Positions 32,421 to 45,606 of a DNA stretch of 64,000 bases are shown here, one piece after another; the first letter of the stretch is position 1, and each line of letters begins with the position of its first letter. Source of the stretch: Pomphorhynchus laevis. Its lineage: Eukaryota; Acanthocephala; Palaeacanthocephala; Echinorhynchida; Pomphorhynchidae. The translations under genes and the position numbers were made by a program. Location: positions 1-64,000 of the forward strand of contig WNNJ02000189.1 of the NCBI GenBank assembly GCA_012934845.2, given 5' to 3'. The notes under the pieces are model-generated. The model was not told where the DNA came from, searched no databases, and saw only the letters and a program-made list of their open reading frames with translations.

Positions 32421-32834
32421 ACGTTCTAAAACAAAATTTTATTTGTGGAGTTTGTGCCGCATTTTGTTGTAGAAGGTTGGAAAGTATGGATACATTGTAA
32501 CATCAACTTATGAGCTCTTAGCATATACCAAACAATGAATAACCAATTTAAAATAACCAATTTATAGTTTTCGAATGGTCGATTTTATACATCTGATATT
32601 ACTCTTAGTCGCTGTGATTCACTTAAGTCCGCTTATCACATCCAAACAACACTATAGGAATTCAATTTACCTGTCATAGTCAATAAAAAGTAAATAAGGC
32701 AAAGTAAAGTTGTAATTCAATTAATTGTATCAAAATAATTGAATCTTCTTTTTCTTCAGCGTTTGTTCCGTTTCGTTACAGGGTCCGCTTTCCGATAAGC
32801 CTTATAGATGGTTGATATTCGTTTGCGCGAAGAA
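32421..32834. other. Unrecognised sequence
   Basis: No frame or known repeat. Composition is intermediate. Confidence 0.35.
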
Positions 32835-33000
32835 CGCGGCCGCATCATTGTAGTCGCCTTTCGCGAAGTTCATTGAGACACCATTTCGTACTGTTGATGC
32901 GACGTTTTTGTTTTACGACTGGCTTGTCGCGAAGTCTATTACCAAACCTTCTCCTTTCTCAGAACGGGCTTGGGACCGGCCCGAGTTGGCGGAGTTATTT
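32835..33000 (+). repeat. Unidentified GC-richer repeat, copy 1
   Basis: It shares with 33340-33535 the blocks GAGACACCATTTCGTACTG, TTGTTTTACGACTG and GGGCTTGGGACCGGCC. It contains several CGCGAAG words. It is followed by an AT-rich stretch with AATAAA. An LTR-like origin is possible but not shown. Confidence 0.5.
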
Positions 33001-33339
33001 AAAAGAAGGTATATCTATATTTAGACAAATAAAAGTTGTTCTATGAGTAGTTTTGGTAGCCCTATTATAGTTTACTTGTTTTTTATTTCTTCCGAATTTT
33101 GCAAAAATACTTTTTTATATGATAAGATATAAAATGTATTACAAATACCGACAAGGATTTTAAGTTACATCAAAAAACGTGTGAACGTTTTACGGAGACA
33201 AATTTTTGATTTATGAATTTTAGATAAATCAAATGGCTAACTACGGTTTCCTTAGTTAGACAGACAAATCAGTTTTAATTTGTTTTGCTTGTTGATATTT
33301 GTGATTTTAAAATTATATTGTTATATTAGATTGTTGACG

Positions 33340-33535
33340 CCAACGCAAAGATCGCGGCCGTACTATCGTAGTGAGACACCATTTAGTACTGTTGATGCGA
33401 CGGACCATCATTGAGACACCATTTCGTACTGTTGATGCGACTGTTTTGTTTTACGACTGACTTGCCACGAAGTATATCGTCAACCCTCCTCTTTTCTCAG
33501 CACGGGCTTGGGACCGGCCAGTGCGGAGTTATCAA
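33340..33535 (+). repeat. Unidentified GC-richer repeat, copy 2
   Basis: It is homologous to 32835-33000. One 42-bp segment starting GAGACACCATTT is tandemly doubled here. The two copies are 505 bp apart in the same direction. Confidence 0.5.
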
Positions 33536-34889
33536 AATAATTGAATCAAAATACAATTATGCTGATAAAAGTTCGTGCGAACTTTTATCTACGAAGCATC
33601 AATCTTCACTTTATGTCAACGATATTGAGCTAATGATGAACTTTCCTCTAGATTGTACATGTTTATTAAAGTGGCTATTGCCGATTTACATTTACTTCCA
33701 AGTCCACTAAATTACAAATTTACAGCTTTATATGACAGAGGGAGGAAATAAGGGATAACCCATGAGATGCTAGACTTGGAATGGTTAAGACATAAACTAA
33801 ACAAGGAAAATTCTTTGAGATGGTGACAAGACAATTCGTATATGAGGCGGAGCAGCCAAATCTACAATATGGCATATCAGGAGAACTGAAAGGAATGAAT
33901 CACAATGTCCGACGCAAAGCATTTATACAACTCTAAATTGCAAATAACCATGATCGTTCAGAAGTTGTGATCTTTGCAAATGTCTGAATCATCTTAAGTC
34001 AACATCCAGCAGCTACCAGTCAATGACTTGTTAAACTTATGCTTCAAACTTTCAACAGTTTTAGTTGATTGCTCAAAACATGTAGTTTCTGGTATAAATA
34101 TAATTTCCTTATTTCATATGGGCAAACAGCATTAATCAATATGTTGTGCATGAGTTTCTAAGAAAATTAAAAAAATCTTTCGTGTAAATCAAAAAAAGTA
34201 AATTATGTATTAAATAAATATAAATTAATATATTAATGTATCATTAAACATTGAGCTTATTAAATCAATATTTAAATAATCTTTAATCTTTAATTAAAGT
34301 TGATTGAATTAAAATATAATAAAAGATATTGAAATATATAATACTATATAATTACATATTTTATATATAAAATATTAAATAATTATCTTAAAAATATTTA
34401 TTTTCTAAGACTAGGAAATTAATTACCTCTTTAATTTAACATTTATAAAAGATATACAACCATATCTTGACTGAATAGGTTGTTACCTAAAGTAAGATAT
34501 AGCTTATATTAGTTAAAAACAAATATTATTCATTTCACAATTATATTTTTATATTTTTTCATTCGTATATGAAATTAAAGTCGACTGACTTAAAATATAT
34601 AATGAAATATATTGATATTTTTCATTAACATATTTTATATTAATTATATGATAATTATATGTTAATTAATATGTTTTCATTAATATATTTTTCATTAGCA
34701 TTTTTTTATATTAAGATAATTTATGTTAATTATATATTATATATATTTATATATTCAAAAATCTTGGTGTGATGATGACCAGTAGCTTAAAAACTAATGT
34801 CCACACAAGATATATTTGTAATCTAAGCTATCGTATTTTATGGATATTTTTTAGTTTTTTTTGATCGGATAAGTTCATCAATGTTCAAG
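33536..34889. other. Unrecognised, mostly AT-rich
   Basis: 33720-34090 is less AT-rich and shows broken short frames without a recognisable family. 34560-34760 has several near repeats of the word TTCATTAATATATTTTTCAT. Confidence 0.4.
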
Positions 34890-37800
34890 CGACTTTTGCT
34901 CTTATATTCTAACCATCCATGAATACGGTTTACCTGTAACTTATCCACAGACTTTAAGGGATCGTGTGACATTGAGAACCTGTTACGTAAAAGGTCGGGC
35001 ATGATTCCGAATTTCTCCTATTTAAGATTTGCTGAACATTTGACATCTCTACGTCTCGGCACCTTAAAATATCGTACATCGGCCAGTAGTAAATTTACGC
35101 CCTTCGCAACGGATAATGATTTACGAAAACTCACATATGAGTACAAAATTCACAATATTCGCCCCATCTTGGGCAATAAAGGCCAACCTATACCAGTAGC
35201 ATTATGTTCTACCACAGTCGATCAGGCGGAATGCCTGGCTAAAAGCAAATGTAACGTTTGGGGTTTGCAGCTCTTCTGACGTCCATGAGGGGAAATGTGC
35301 TCTTCCCCTTTATGTTCCAATTGTGGTGACTAGCACCCGACCTGGTCTAGAAGATGTCCTATCTTCAAAGAATACAAGTTAAGGCATCGTGGGGCACCGG
35401 CAGACTGGCACACTTTGCCGCTACCTGCTTGTCTGATTCAGCCAGTTCTGGCATAACGGACGCCGATATTGTCAAACTTGTTGACGCTATATTACATGTG
35501 TAAAAGGACGAGAATCGAGCCTTAACGAATCATCTGATAGCAAAATTCGACGATTCTCGCTCTCCTCCATCGACGATTTCCACCTCTTCAAAGAGAGCCC
35601 CGTGTTCTAAGAATAGATCATCTTCAAAACAGATGCTAATTTCCTTGAAGTTGGCAAAAAAAGATTATCTGCTGGGAGTTGTTGGCTTCAAAGGGAGATG
35701 AAGACAAATGCCGGTGGGTAAGTGTCTTCTTCCGGTAGGGCTAAGGGTGAGAAGGACAACGTTCTCTTCCTGGTTCCTGCTACGACGTATGCATTCCACT
35801 CCAGTTGACGTAACACAATGCAAAGTAGTCAAGAGACTTTTTCAATGAATATCTTTCAGTTGAATTTAGGAGGTGATTCCGCCCTTAACATTCTTTCCGG
35901 TAGATATGTAGATGTTACAGTCCTTCAGGAGCCGCTGTCTATCCGTCTCCATCAAGGACATTACTCGATTTATCCTGAAGCACATTTACACCTGCTTTAC
36001 TCCGTACATAACCCTTCCTCACTCCTCTTCATCTCAAGGTATTTTAACATTAGTTAAATGCTCCTTAAAATCGTCCCTCCTTTAAAACTATTCTAGTACA
36101 GCCCTGTCTTGTTTAGCCCTATCACTTTGTAAGAACGGTAAACGTATCAGTATAACCAATATCTATATTAGGCCAGGATAAATTCACAATAACCGTGACC
36201 TCCTGGATCTTATATTGGGTAGCGGTTATGACATGTTACTTAGTGACATCAACGTCAAAACTGGTCGTTGGATTAATGCAACAAACCGCAGATTAGGAAT
36301 GACTATCTTATTCACAAACCATCATCCCCCAACTTTCATTGCTCAACAACTAATTCTCTCCTCGATATATTACTGCTTCATAAGATGTGGTTGTTGAAAC
36401 ACATCTGTACTGAGCAGTCGCGCCAAAATCAGACCACCTCTCATAACCTAATTCATTGGCGGATAGAGGAAGATCCGTTGCTTAGAAGGAGGTTTCACTT
36501 TGATCCCATAAGAGTGTCATTCTTTCAGGCAACTATTCGACTTTTTCCTAGCATCAGTAATAAGAGTTTGACCGAATTTAATTCCTACCTCTCATCGCAA
36601 GCCACTTCGTTTCTTTTGACTACGTATAAAGGTTGTATTTACAATCCAACTCCAGCAAAACTCAAGGTCCTCGATAAATGCTACACCTTCCCAATCTCAT
36701 TGTTTCTGCCGGACAGGGCCTCTAGAATGAATACTGGAGCTCTAGATATAGGTTCCAGCTGAGCAGGGATAAGGCGAGCCTTGCTCCTCCTATATCTTTT
36801 TCAGTCTTCCCTTTGAAAGATATTCAAGAAAGAGAAGTTTGTCTTCTAAAGGGAAAGGGTTGTGGGTTGGATTGGGGCATTGGCGTTGACAGAGTTTTGG
36901 AAGAGTCACTATCCCTACATAACTATAGAGCAACTCAATATTCCTAACCAATCTCGTCTTGGGGTGACTTCAGGAGCAGGGACTTATCTGTTACATAAAT
37001 CCTTAACTCTTATGGTCCATCCCTGGGCACCGTCGATTCCATCGCTCCACTATTTTTTCGGGCTTGTCAGCTTTTGACAGCCGATCGAAGAAGAGAAATG
37101 GCCGTCAATGCTTTTAGTCTTACCATGCAATGTAGCCGGCAACAATATTAGTCGTAGAATGTTTTTACCAAAGCGTAGTTCGGTATTATGTCCTAAAGAT
37201 CTGCAGTCCATTTCGATTTAAAACTCCCTCATCTCCATCTATGAAAAAGCGCTTGCGCGTAGAATCTTCGACCATTTAAGTAGGCGCAACTTGATCCCAC
37301 CGAGTTTTCATGGTTTTGTCAAAGGGCGCTCGGTTCATTCAGCAATAGGTGAAGAACATTAGTTTTGTCGAGATAATAGTCATCAAATCGCTGCAGCTGT
37401 TTACCTTGAATTTTCTGCCGCATTTGACCGCATTTCTATTCCCTTCGTTATTTCCTCTCTCAGGTCCCTCGGGCTGACTGCGAGAATTGTTAAAAGGTGG
37501 ATATTTTTCTGTACACCAAGCGGCTCTACTATGAAGACGACTTTGATTAGCGTCAGTTCTACCCTATTACGGGTGTGTCCCAAGTCTCATTACTTACTTC
37601 TATCTTATATCTTGCTGCCTCCATTGTACTATTCAAGAATTTGAAACGTGATCAACATCTTGTGGTTTACGCTGATGATACCACAGCCCTGTTCTCTGGT
37701 CGCAGGTGTAAATATGTAATCTCTGACATCAGTCGTTTCTTTTTAAGATTAAATGATCAGTTACCCATAACCAATCTTATATTAAACTCCTCCCGATCGA

Positions 37801-38370
37801 AGGTGGTTGTCTTTCATGGCGCCCCTTCGAAAAAGAAAAAATTAAAGAGACTAGCACTCTCAGCTCTATCTTCCATATTGACTAATCAACCACTCCCTAC
37901 CTTCACAAGTCGAGTAAAATACCTAGGGTTCACTTTTACTGTGAACTGGTCGGTGAAAGCCGATCTGGATAGACTTAAACGTATCCTGAAGAAAGCTAGG
38001 TGGGCTCTGAATGGGCTCGGCGTCTGTCGTTGAATGAGAAAACCCAAGTGCTCCTCTTTGGGTACTTGGGCTAACTCGGGATTAGTCTTCTTTTCGAGAT
38101 GACGTTCCCCAGAGCAAAGACTAAGGTTTCTCAAGCTCATCATCTCATGATTAAAAGCATAGTCCATCTCGATTGGACTCTTTTTTTTGGGGGGGGGTGA
38201 AAGACCCCAAATGGTTCAGTCGGAGAGCGGCGTGTTGGATTGGCTGGAGGGCTCAAATCCTGATGGACATAAGGCAGTGACAATATTGTGAAGACTGGAT
38301 GTCTTGATTTGGTTTGTGTTTTGAACTGTTGTTTTTCTTTTGTATCATTTTTAGTGGTTGTCAAGTTATT
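34890..38370 (+). mobile_element. R1/I-like LINE, copy B (longest)
   Basis: The most complete of four copies. ORF1: 35001-35380 with a zinc knuckle (CSNCGDxHPTWSRRC pattern). ORF2 appears to start at 35818 (MQSSQETFSMNIFQLN) with the endonuclease (VTVLQEP, later NGKRISI). Reverse transcriptase blocks include HGFVKGRSVHSAIGE near 37310, FDRISIPFVISSLRSLGL near 37430 and VVYADDTTALFSGRR near 37660. The C-terminal end runs to about 38230 and the 3' UTR to about 38370. Several stops break the frames. Related copies are at 23250, 48400 and, inverted, 50985. Confidence 0.75.
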
Positions 38371-38394
38371 TATTTAAGAAATTCCTTATTATTA

Positions 38395-38825
38395 TAAAAA
38401 TTATCTTATAAAATCACTTTTAGATAAAATAATAAATTTTAATAATAAATTTTATTATTAAATTTTTATTAAAATTCAAAATAAAAATCAATTTTTATTA
38501 ATTGACTAATAAATAATATACGATGTATCAGAATAAGGATTATAGATCATCAGGAGGGACTGCTATGCTATCAGGTTCCAACCTCGATTTCTCGACCTAA
38601 CATAGCAGTGGGTCCAAATGAACGCTAATATCGTATTTCCACTAGTGAAATTTGATTATATATTGCAGCTTATTCTAATACAAAGTATATTTATTATTCA
38701 TCCATAAAAAATTCCTGTTTAAGAGTTTAAATTTATTTTTAGTAATATTGTGTTGATTTATATATTTTAATATTTTCTGTGATTTACTGATGATGGTTTT
38801 ATAGTAACCTAGTTTAAAATATGTA
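38395..38825 (-). mobile_element. PLE-E terminal fragment
   Basis: It has the CATCAGGAGG and GACTGCTATGCTATCAGG block and the adjoining 3' sequence. The GGGGCC arm of the pseudoknot is not kept in this copy. It directly abuts another PLE-E fragment. Confidence 0.65.
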
Positions 38826-39470
38826 GGAACTGGAGGAACTGGAGGAACTGCTATGCTATAAGGTTTCGGCCCCTAACTCCTCTACCTAACATAGCAGCGG
38901 GGCCAAATACATGCTAATGATGTATTTCCTCTGATAAAACTATCTAGTATCTTATACTAATACAAAGTATATTATTTATTTTACATCCATAAAAATTTTC
39001 CGCTAATGATTTTAAATTTATTTTTAATATTATTGTGTTGATTTAAATATCTTACTATTTTCTGCTTGATGTTATTTTTATAGTAACCTAGTTTAAAATA
39101 TGTATCTATTAAATTATTTAAATGATTTTGAAGAAAGCCAATATCATTACATATTGTTGCAATTCTTAAAATTTCATTATTTAATGTATTATATTTTATA
39201 TTATATGGTATGCATGAATGCTCATGCTAAAATGTTTTTTGTAAATTTAAATATGTCATCTTTACGATATAAATTAATAGTAGTTTAAGTTAATGTTAAT
39301 TTAAAGTTCATATCTATATATACACATTCTTTATCATTAATATTGGTTTTGTTAAGAATAAGGCTTTCTGGATAAATGTGCTCACTAATTGAATAAAAAT
39401 TATTAGAATTAAATACACATATATCATCAATGTATCGGAACATATGTTTCAATATATCGGTAGCCTCATT
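38826..39470 (-). mobile_element. PLE-E fragment with reverse transcriptase end
   Basis: It contains the pseudoknot block with GGCCCC and GGGGCC at 38850-38905, then the end of the reverse transcriptase through the YIDD region near 39425. It is cut off near 39470. Broken. Confidence 0.7.
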
Positions 39471-39479
39471 TTAATATTT

Positions 39480-39680
39480 ATGTGTTGATTTATATATTTA
39501 TATATTAATTTGATATAAATTATATAAAATTTCCCATTTAAGAGTTTAAATTTATTCTTTATATTATTGCGCTGATTTATATATTTTACTATTTTCTGAT
39601 TTATGGTATTTTTATAGTAACCTTGTTTAAAATATTTATCTATTAAATTATTTAAATGATTTTGAAGAAATTAAATGATT
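39480..39680 (-). mobile_element. PLE-E short fragment
   Basis: Matches 13735-13870 of the copy in Merlin (TTTAAATTTATTCTTTATATT and on). Confidence 0.6.
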
Positions 39681-39779
39681 TTAATTGATTTTAACATCAA
39701 TTAAAACTACTATTAATTAATATCGTAAATATATGTTTCGATATATTTATGATATATGTGTATTTAAGCGAATAAATTT

Positions 39780-40060
39780 ATCCAGTTAGCCTTATTCTTA
39801 ACAAAACCAATATTAATGATAAAGAAGGTGTATATCTAGATATGAACATTAAATTAACATTAACTAAAACTACTTTTAATTTATATCGAAAAAATGACAT
39901 ATTTAAATTTACAAGAAAAATATTTTTGCATGAGCATTCATGCATCATATAATATAAAATATAATACATTATATAATAAAATTTAAAAAAGTGCAACAAT
40001 ATGTAACGATATTGGTTTTCTTCAAAATCATCTAAATAATTTAATATATTCGTAATTATT
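39780..40060 (+). mobile_element. PLE-E reverse transcriptase end, inverted
   Basis: The sense strand codes [15 protein letters not shown] and KIFLHEHS, matching the copy in Merlin. It faces the minus-strand fragments at 38826-39680, forming a head-to-head pair. Broken. Confidence 0.65.
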
Positions 40061-40329
40061 ATTTAATTATAATTTAATTATTCTTATAATTAATATTTAT
40101 GTATATAAAATGAATTTGTTTATGAAATTGAAGGAAGTATGAAAGGAATGTAGCAAAACGTAGGGTGGGACAAAATAAGTTGAGTGTAAGCAATTTTATC
40201 CTGATGATGAAAGCAGTTGGCTATCGACAATTTGGTATTTAAAATAAAAAATTTCTATTTGACACTCTCCATTAATAAATAGTATAAACCAATGAGTCAA
40301 CAGTCAATTTATAATATAAGTTGAGTGAT

Positions 40330-42890
40330 TCGTTAAAGAGGCATGATATAAATGTGAGTCGGATAAGATGTTGAGGGAATGAATTTCTTGATTTATTGTG
40401 GAGGAGAAGCCTTAGTGCATGAAGTAGACGTCGTTTGAAGAGTGGAAGTGATTAGGAAGAACGGATATAGGCTGGCAACGAATTCCAGATAAGTGGAACA
40501 GCGACGATAAAATATCGGATACCATAATTGGTAAAGTTAGGATGGACGTGGAGAAGTAAAGAATTAAATGATCACAGGGCCATGAATGCAGTGCACGAAT
40601 AATCAAGAAAAACAATGTGTAATTAGGATGGTGATTGACAAAATAGAAGACGAAAAGTAACGATAATCAAACGAAATTCAACACGAAGGTTAATGGTGGG
40701 CTAAGATTGGACGGAAAGTTTATGGGAGATATGGTAGAAGCGGCGAAGAAATAAGAGGACAAAAGCAGCAGTGTTTATGATACGCTGGAGAGGTAAAATA
40801 GCACAATTAGAAAAGTTAGCAAGGAGGTTAAGGCAATAATTTATTATGGGAAACAGGATATCCGTAAATAAGAACAATACAAGAACGGAAGTCGATCAGC
40901 ATATGAATGCGACGAAGATCACAAAGGATAAGAACGAAGAGTGAACATTGTTATGAACAAATGGTTTGAGGAAAAGGAAATTGTCGAAGTGAAAACATAG
41001 GAAAATCAATTTTTTTCAGCGATTAGGAGAATGATCGTGTTAATAGTTAATGTAGGTGAAGTTATGCCGATGTAATTATGGATGATCCACATGATTTTGG
41101 ACTTTTCTGTATTTAGAGTCAGACAAAGGATGCATAAATGGTTGGAGATAGACATAAGACAATCTTTTGAAGCGAGACCATGGATACAAAGAAGATGCGC
41201 TTGAGAGTAGATGAGTATATTATCGACATCTTGTATTATATGAAAGTTATAGTCACGTGCTATAACATACAAGTCGCCGAAAAGAAAGGAGAATGGAGGG
41301 GATTGAAAACGGAACCTTGTAGTACACCATTCGATATGGAAAATAGATGAAGATTGGTTTGAGTGAACATAAAAATAGCGTTTGAAGAGATAAGATTTGA
41401 ACCAATCATCAATAGGAATGGAGAAATCATTGTCATGACGATGTCGAGAGAGTAGGATAAAATGATCGACTATATCAAAAGCAGAATACATATAAAAAGA
41501 GATTACGACACTACATAGTTTCATATCGCTTATTTGAAGTAGATTATTGAAAACGGCATGACAAACGAGTTTAGCAGAGTGATTAGAACTGAAGGCAGAT
41601 TGAAAATGAGGTTGTGAATATGAGGAAATAATGTATATATTGACTTTGTATATCACAAGATGCTCAGGGAGTTTATATAATGTCAGAAGAAGTTAAATCA
41701 AGGTATGTATGCAGATGGAAGCAAAGTATCAAGAGACAGTTTCTTTATAAGAGGACGTACGATGGCAGTCATTCAGATTTCTGAAAAAGTGCAGCTACGA
41801 ATAGATGAGTTGAAAAGGGTGTTAAGAAATAAAGATATAATGGAATGAATATATTAAAGTACATATGTTGGGATATGGTCGTAAGACGAAGAGGTGTTGG
41901 CTATAGAGATGATAACCTTATAGACTTCGCTATAAGAAACAGGAATGATATGTAGCAGCTCATGAAGAAATTTGCATGATGAGCAAGACGAGGATTCATG
42001 ATTTACATAGGTTGAAGAGATGATAGTAATAATTTTAGACTGAACATAACAAAACTCGTGAGGATCGATGGTATGAACATTTAAAGAGCGAGTGGGAAGA
42101 TAATTAAAGGTTTTTTAAGTATACTTTTGATAAGATAACGATGCCATCTTATTTTACCAAAAAAGTTTACATTTATCAATGGAAAAAAGTTTACATTTAT
42201 TTGGAAAAGTATGGTGGGATAATCGAAGATTTAATTAATAAGCACGATGACTAGAGATAGGAGTGTGACCACGTTTGAGAAAACAAAAATATACTCTAAA
42301 GGAATGACGTATAAGTCACTTTGACATTTTAATGTTTGAGTCGAACCAAGGTGCACAACGACTTGCGTTTAGGAAATCGTATAAAAGTACATTTTATAAA
42401 AGTATATATTTACAGTATATATTTATAAAAGTAAATCGTAAAAAATATATTTTACCTGGCGAGGTAAAATATACTCGAGGATAATGGAGAGCTTATGGTT
42501 GAAAAATGTGGATAGACTATCAGCTGTAAAAAATATATTAGGTGATAAGCGAAGATAGTCAAGGAAAGCGAAACGCAAGAGAGTAAGGTCGAGTTGGCAT
42601 GGTAGACTTAAAGTAGGAGTGGTGTGAAGTGGAGTGCATGGGATAATGATGGATATTAACAACGATTGAAAAATAATAGGAAAATCCAGGATCTGAGAAT
42701 GTAGAGGAAGCTTATGTAATGAGACTTGAGAAAAGCGATAATATCAAGAGCGCTACCAATAATATGGGTAGGGTGGTTGGTTAGTAAATTGAGGCTAAAA
42801 ACGGACAGAATACTGACAAGTTTCACGAAATTGAAATCGGAAGGGCGATCTATACGGATATTGAAATCGCCAAGGATATTTTTTTAAAGT
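40330..42890 (-). mobile_element. Old CR1-like LINE copy
   Basis: Divergent relative of the LINE at 55240-58890. From the 5' side, 42660-42890 carries the endonuclease block ILGDFNIRIDRPSDF; 42423-42662 the linker before the reverse transcriptase; and 41006-41656 the core with FDIVDHFILLSRHRHD, a degenerate VDNILIYSQA and LNTEKSKIMW. The usual YADD is changed to DVDN. The 3' end fades near 40330. Confidence 0.65.
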
Positions 42891-43297
42891 AAAAAGGCAT
42901 TTATTATAGATTTAAATACAATTTAAATACTCAATGATAAATTAAAGAAAATTTCATGTCCAATACATTGTCATTAGGTCTGCATACTTTAAACGCTGCA
43001 ACGTACGTGCTTACATCATATATTGAACAATTTATGAATGCTTTAACTAGAAAATATTATTGGTTTTACTTTTGAAATAAAGCAAATATAAAATGTTTTT
43101 ATAAACTTTATTAACAAAATAAGATCACAATATATTTAGCATTTAGATGTGCTATAAAACATAGTTTACCTAAAATATAAAACTTGAAAATCTGTATTTC
43201 ATAAGGACTTATATTTTCATGTGGTTTATGATTGTTATTTTTGATAACAATTAATTTCCCTTCAAAAATATACTAAATAAAGACTGTTTTTAAACGG
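42891..43297. other. AT-rich region downstream of the TRAPP gene
   Basis: Likely holds the 3' UTR of the minus-strand gene at 43298. Nothing else recognised. Confidence 0.4.
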
Positions 43298-43780
43298 CTA
43301 CTTTAGATGGACAGTAAATTTTGCTTTGATCGGATTGCCATTATCCTGCTCCGCATCATTAACTTCGTTAGTAGCCTCCACTGAGCATTGATAATAAGCA
43401 TGCAATCCTTTTATACATCCTTGAATCAAACCACTGTAAAATGGTCTGTTCCAAATCTTCTGGCAGAATTCGTTGTCGTAAAGCTCAAAAGTACCTTGTC
43501 GATTGGTAAGTAACTTTGATACTTGGTGCCCGAATAAACCATTCCACAATTGTCTGCAAACGAACTTCATTAATTCAACCTGATCTTGAAAACGTTGATC
43601 TATTTTACAGTCGATGCTATTCTTTTTACTTACAGCCGATTCCGCCGATAATTTGGATAAAAGATTTCTACTAAAGGATTGACCAACTCGGAAACCAACA
43701 GCATATACTCGTATATTTTCTAATTGACTGATTTCCAAAATTAACTGATCCAAAAATACAGAATACGAGCATTGATCCAT
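43298..43780 (-). CDS. TRAPPC6: TRAPP complex subunit 6 (Trs33/Bet3 family)
   Basis: The 161-residue frame from Met at 43780 fits the 159-173 residues of TRAPPC6A/B. The frame stays open upstream to a Met at 43828, but those 16 residues look non-coding. Diagnostic matches are GFRVGQ, LMKFVCRQLWNGLFG (compare IMKFICKDFWTTVF) and LLTNRQGTFELYDNEF (compare LRTNHQGIYVLQDNKF). The C-terminal GLIQGCIKGL and IKAKFTVHL match the last helix and strand. The protein is a core subunit of the TRAPP II/III complexes, which activate Rab GTPases for vesicle tethering at the Golgi. No intron is seen, and an acidic insert (NEVNDAEQDN) replaces a short loop near the end. Confidence 0.75.
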   Translation of the reverse strand: MDQCSYSVFLDQLILEISQLENIRVYAVGFRVGQSFSRNLLSKLSAESAVSKKNSIDCKIDQRFQDQVELMKFVCRQLWNGLFGHQVSKLLTNRQGTFELYDNEFCQKIWNRPFYSGLIQGCIKGLHAYYQCSVEATNEVNDAEQDNGNPIKAKFTVHLK

Positions 43781-43984
43781 GTATATATATAATCTAAGGT
43801 CTGATCTACAAACAATACACAATCTCATGTAATATCGAATGACTTTTAGTGTGACCGTATATGTAAGGTAACGTTATATATAAACAAATATAGATAGAGC
43901 CATGGGGACAACCGTATCTCAAAGTTACGCAATTTTGTATTTACATAACTACCAACAAAAATGCATCAATCAATGTGAACAAAA

Positions 43985-45015
43985 ACCATACAAATAGTAC
44001 ATATATTGACGATGTCTTTATGGTCTGGAAACATAGTGCAGATAAGTTAAACGAATTCCTGACAAATTTAAATAATATCAATACATTCGGTCCATTGCAC
44101 TTTACTACCACATGGTCAACACCTACAAGTTTTTATCTCTAGCTTTTGCAAAGATAATGAGGCAATTTAAAGTAAAATATATCGAAAACCAAACAGTTCA
44201 ATAATATGCATCCATCCCAAAAGCTCACATCCATCTTGTGTGAAAATGTGTATAATCATAAATGAGGCAAACAAGATACTGAGAATTTGTAGTTCAGATA
44301 CAGCTAAGCTTAAATAAGGGTATTACTAAATCACTGGTTTCAGATTTAAAACCAAGAGATGAAACAAAGGAAACGCCGGGACACATACTAGAATACATTT
44401 AAATATTTGTGTTTTCCATTTAAACCGTCAAACAAAGCAAATATTTATATTTGTATCTAAGATGCTTCGTCATTTAATTGGAGAAATCAATGCATAAACG
44501 CCAAACTTACATTTTCCATAACACAACGAACTTATAAATGTAAACTCAGTAGTGTTGAAAACCTACAAAAAATTAAAATTGAAACATAAATCAATATATT
44601 TTATACCTGTGCGCGCACAATTAGAAGTCGAATAATAATGTTGAACATTAAGTAGTCACCTGGCCTAGAAAAAGGTAGATGCAAATAATAAAATAGATCA
44701 AGATCAAAATGCTGCAAGAATGTTAGAGACTGACAGTATAACCACCACGTATACTAAATTAAAATACAATTAGCAAATATAATAAGGTTGATACAATCAT
44801 CAACCTCATGCAGTTTGATAAAAGATATATTTAACAACCTGCAGAGACTGTCAAATACAATACGTAGAGAGACCGGGCTATTGATGATCCTACGTTTAAA
44901 AAATATATGATGTGATTTAAAAAGGATATTTATTCAAAGCGATGCATATATGAACCACCGCATAAGAGTACACTCAACGCACGAATATGTATTTAATGAC
45001 ATTATGTTAGCAACA
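43985..45015 (+). mobile_element. Penelope-like element, second type, decayed
   Basis: The clearest part is near 44015: YIDDVFMVWKHSADKLNEF, the active-site region typical of Penelope/Poseidon reverse transcriptases. Further on are a YxxxxSKMLRHLIG region (44440-44490) and a remnant of the GIY-YIG part with CRDCQIQYV (about 44840-44870). It is heavily broken. Its own type of terminal repeat with a hammerhead follows at 45175. Confidence 0.7.
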
Positions 45016-45174
45016 GTTGATTGACATTAATTTAAAATAGAAAAATGAGCAAAAAATGTACTAATTTAGTGCCTCATGCATGGTTATACATGTATAACCT
45101 GTTTGAAGTGCATGGTTATACATGTATAACCATGCATGTATGATACATGCATGTACAATATATTGGATATACAT

Positions 45175-45534
45175 GGTTATATGGTTATATATTTGAACAC
45201 TTTAAAGTGTCCCTGTAAAACAGCATTTCTATTAAAAGGAATTTAGTGCATGATGCATGGTTAAACTGCAATACGCACTGCCATGCACATTGCTTATGCT
45301 AAATTCCATTTGATGATACAGATTAAGCGTAGTTCCGCTTTTCGAGCTTTAAACACTGTTTAAGCGTGTGTTAAGGTGCCCATGTATCATTGTTGAAGTC
45401 ACGGTACTGATGAGTTCGGTTAAATCAAAACGCGTCTACCGTGTTTGAAGTGTGTCGTCGCACATAGAATGACTGGGCATACGTAGACACTTTAAATATT
45501 GCGAGAATAATTCGGTTTTATTTCTGGATTTGGT

Positions 45535-45535
<1 letters not shown>
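45175..45535 (+). mobile_element. Penelope terminal repeat (pLTR)
   Basis: It follows the reverse transcriptase remnant in the same sense and is homologous to 10285-10660 (-) and 47020-47195 (-). It contains GAACACTTTAAAGTGT, CTTATGCTAAATTCC and a decayed hammerhead at 45399-45445. Confidence 0.7.
45399..45445 (+). ncRNA. Decayed hammerhead ribozyme
   Basis: Stem I is perfect (CACGGTA with TACCGTG) and CTGATGA and GTC are present. However, the GAAA box reads AAAA and stem II is lost, so cleavage is not expected. Confidence 0.75.

Positions 45536-45538
<3 letters not shown>

Positions 45539-45604
<66 letters not shown>
45539..45604. repeat. (TA)n microsatellite
   Basis: About 33 uninterrupted TA units between the pLTR and satellite family A. 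Confidence 0.95.

Positions 45605-45606
<2 letters not shown>

Noticed and set aside
33720-34090. Possible host exon or gene remnant in a less AT-rich stretch
   Set aside because: Short broken frames only, with no recognisable family and no splice support.
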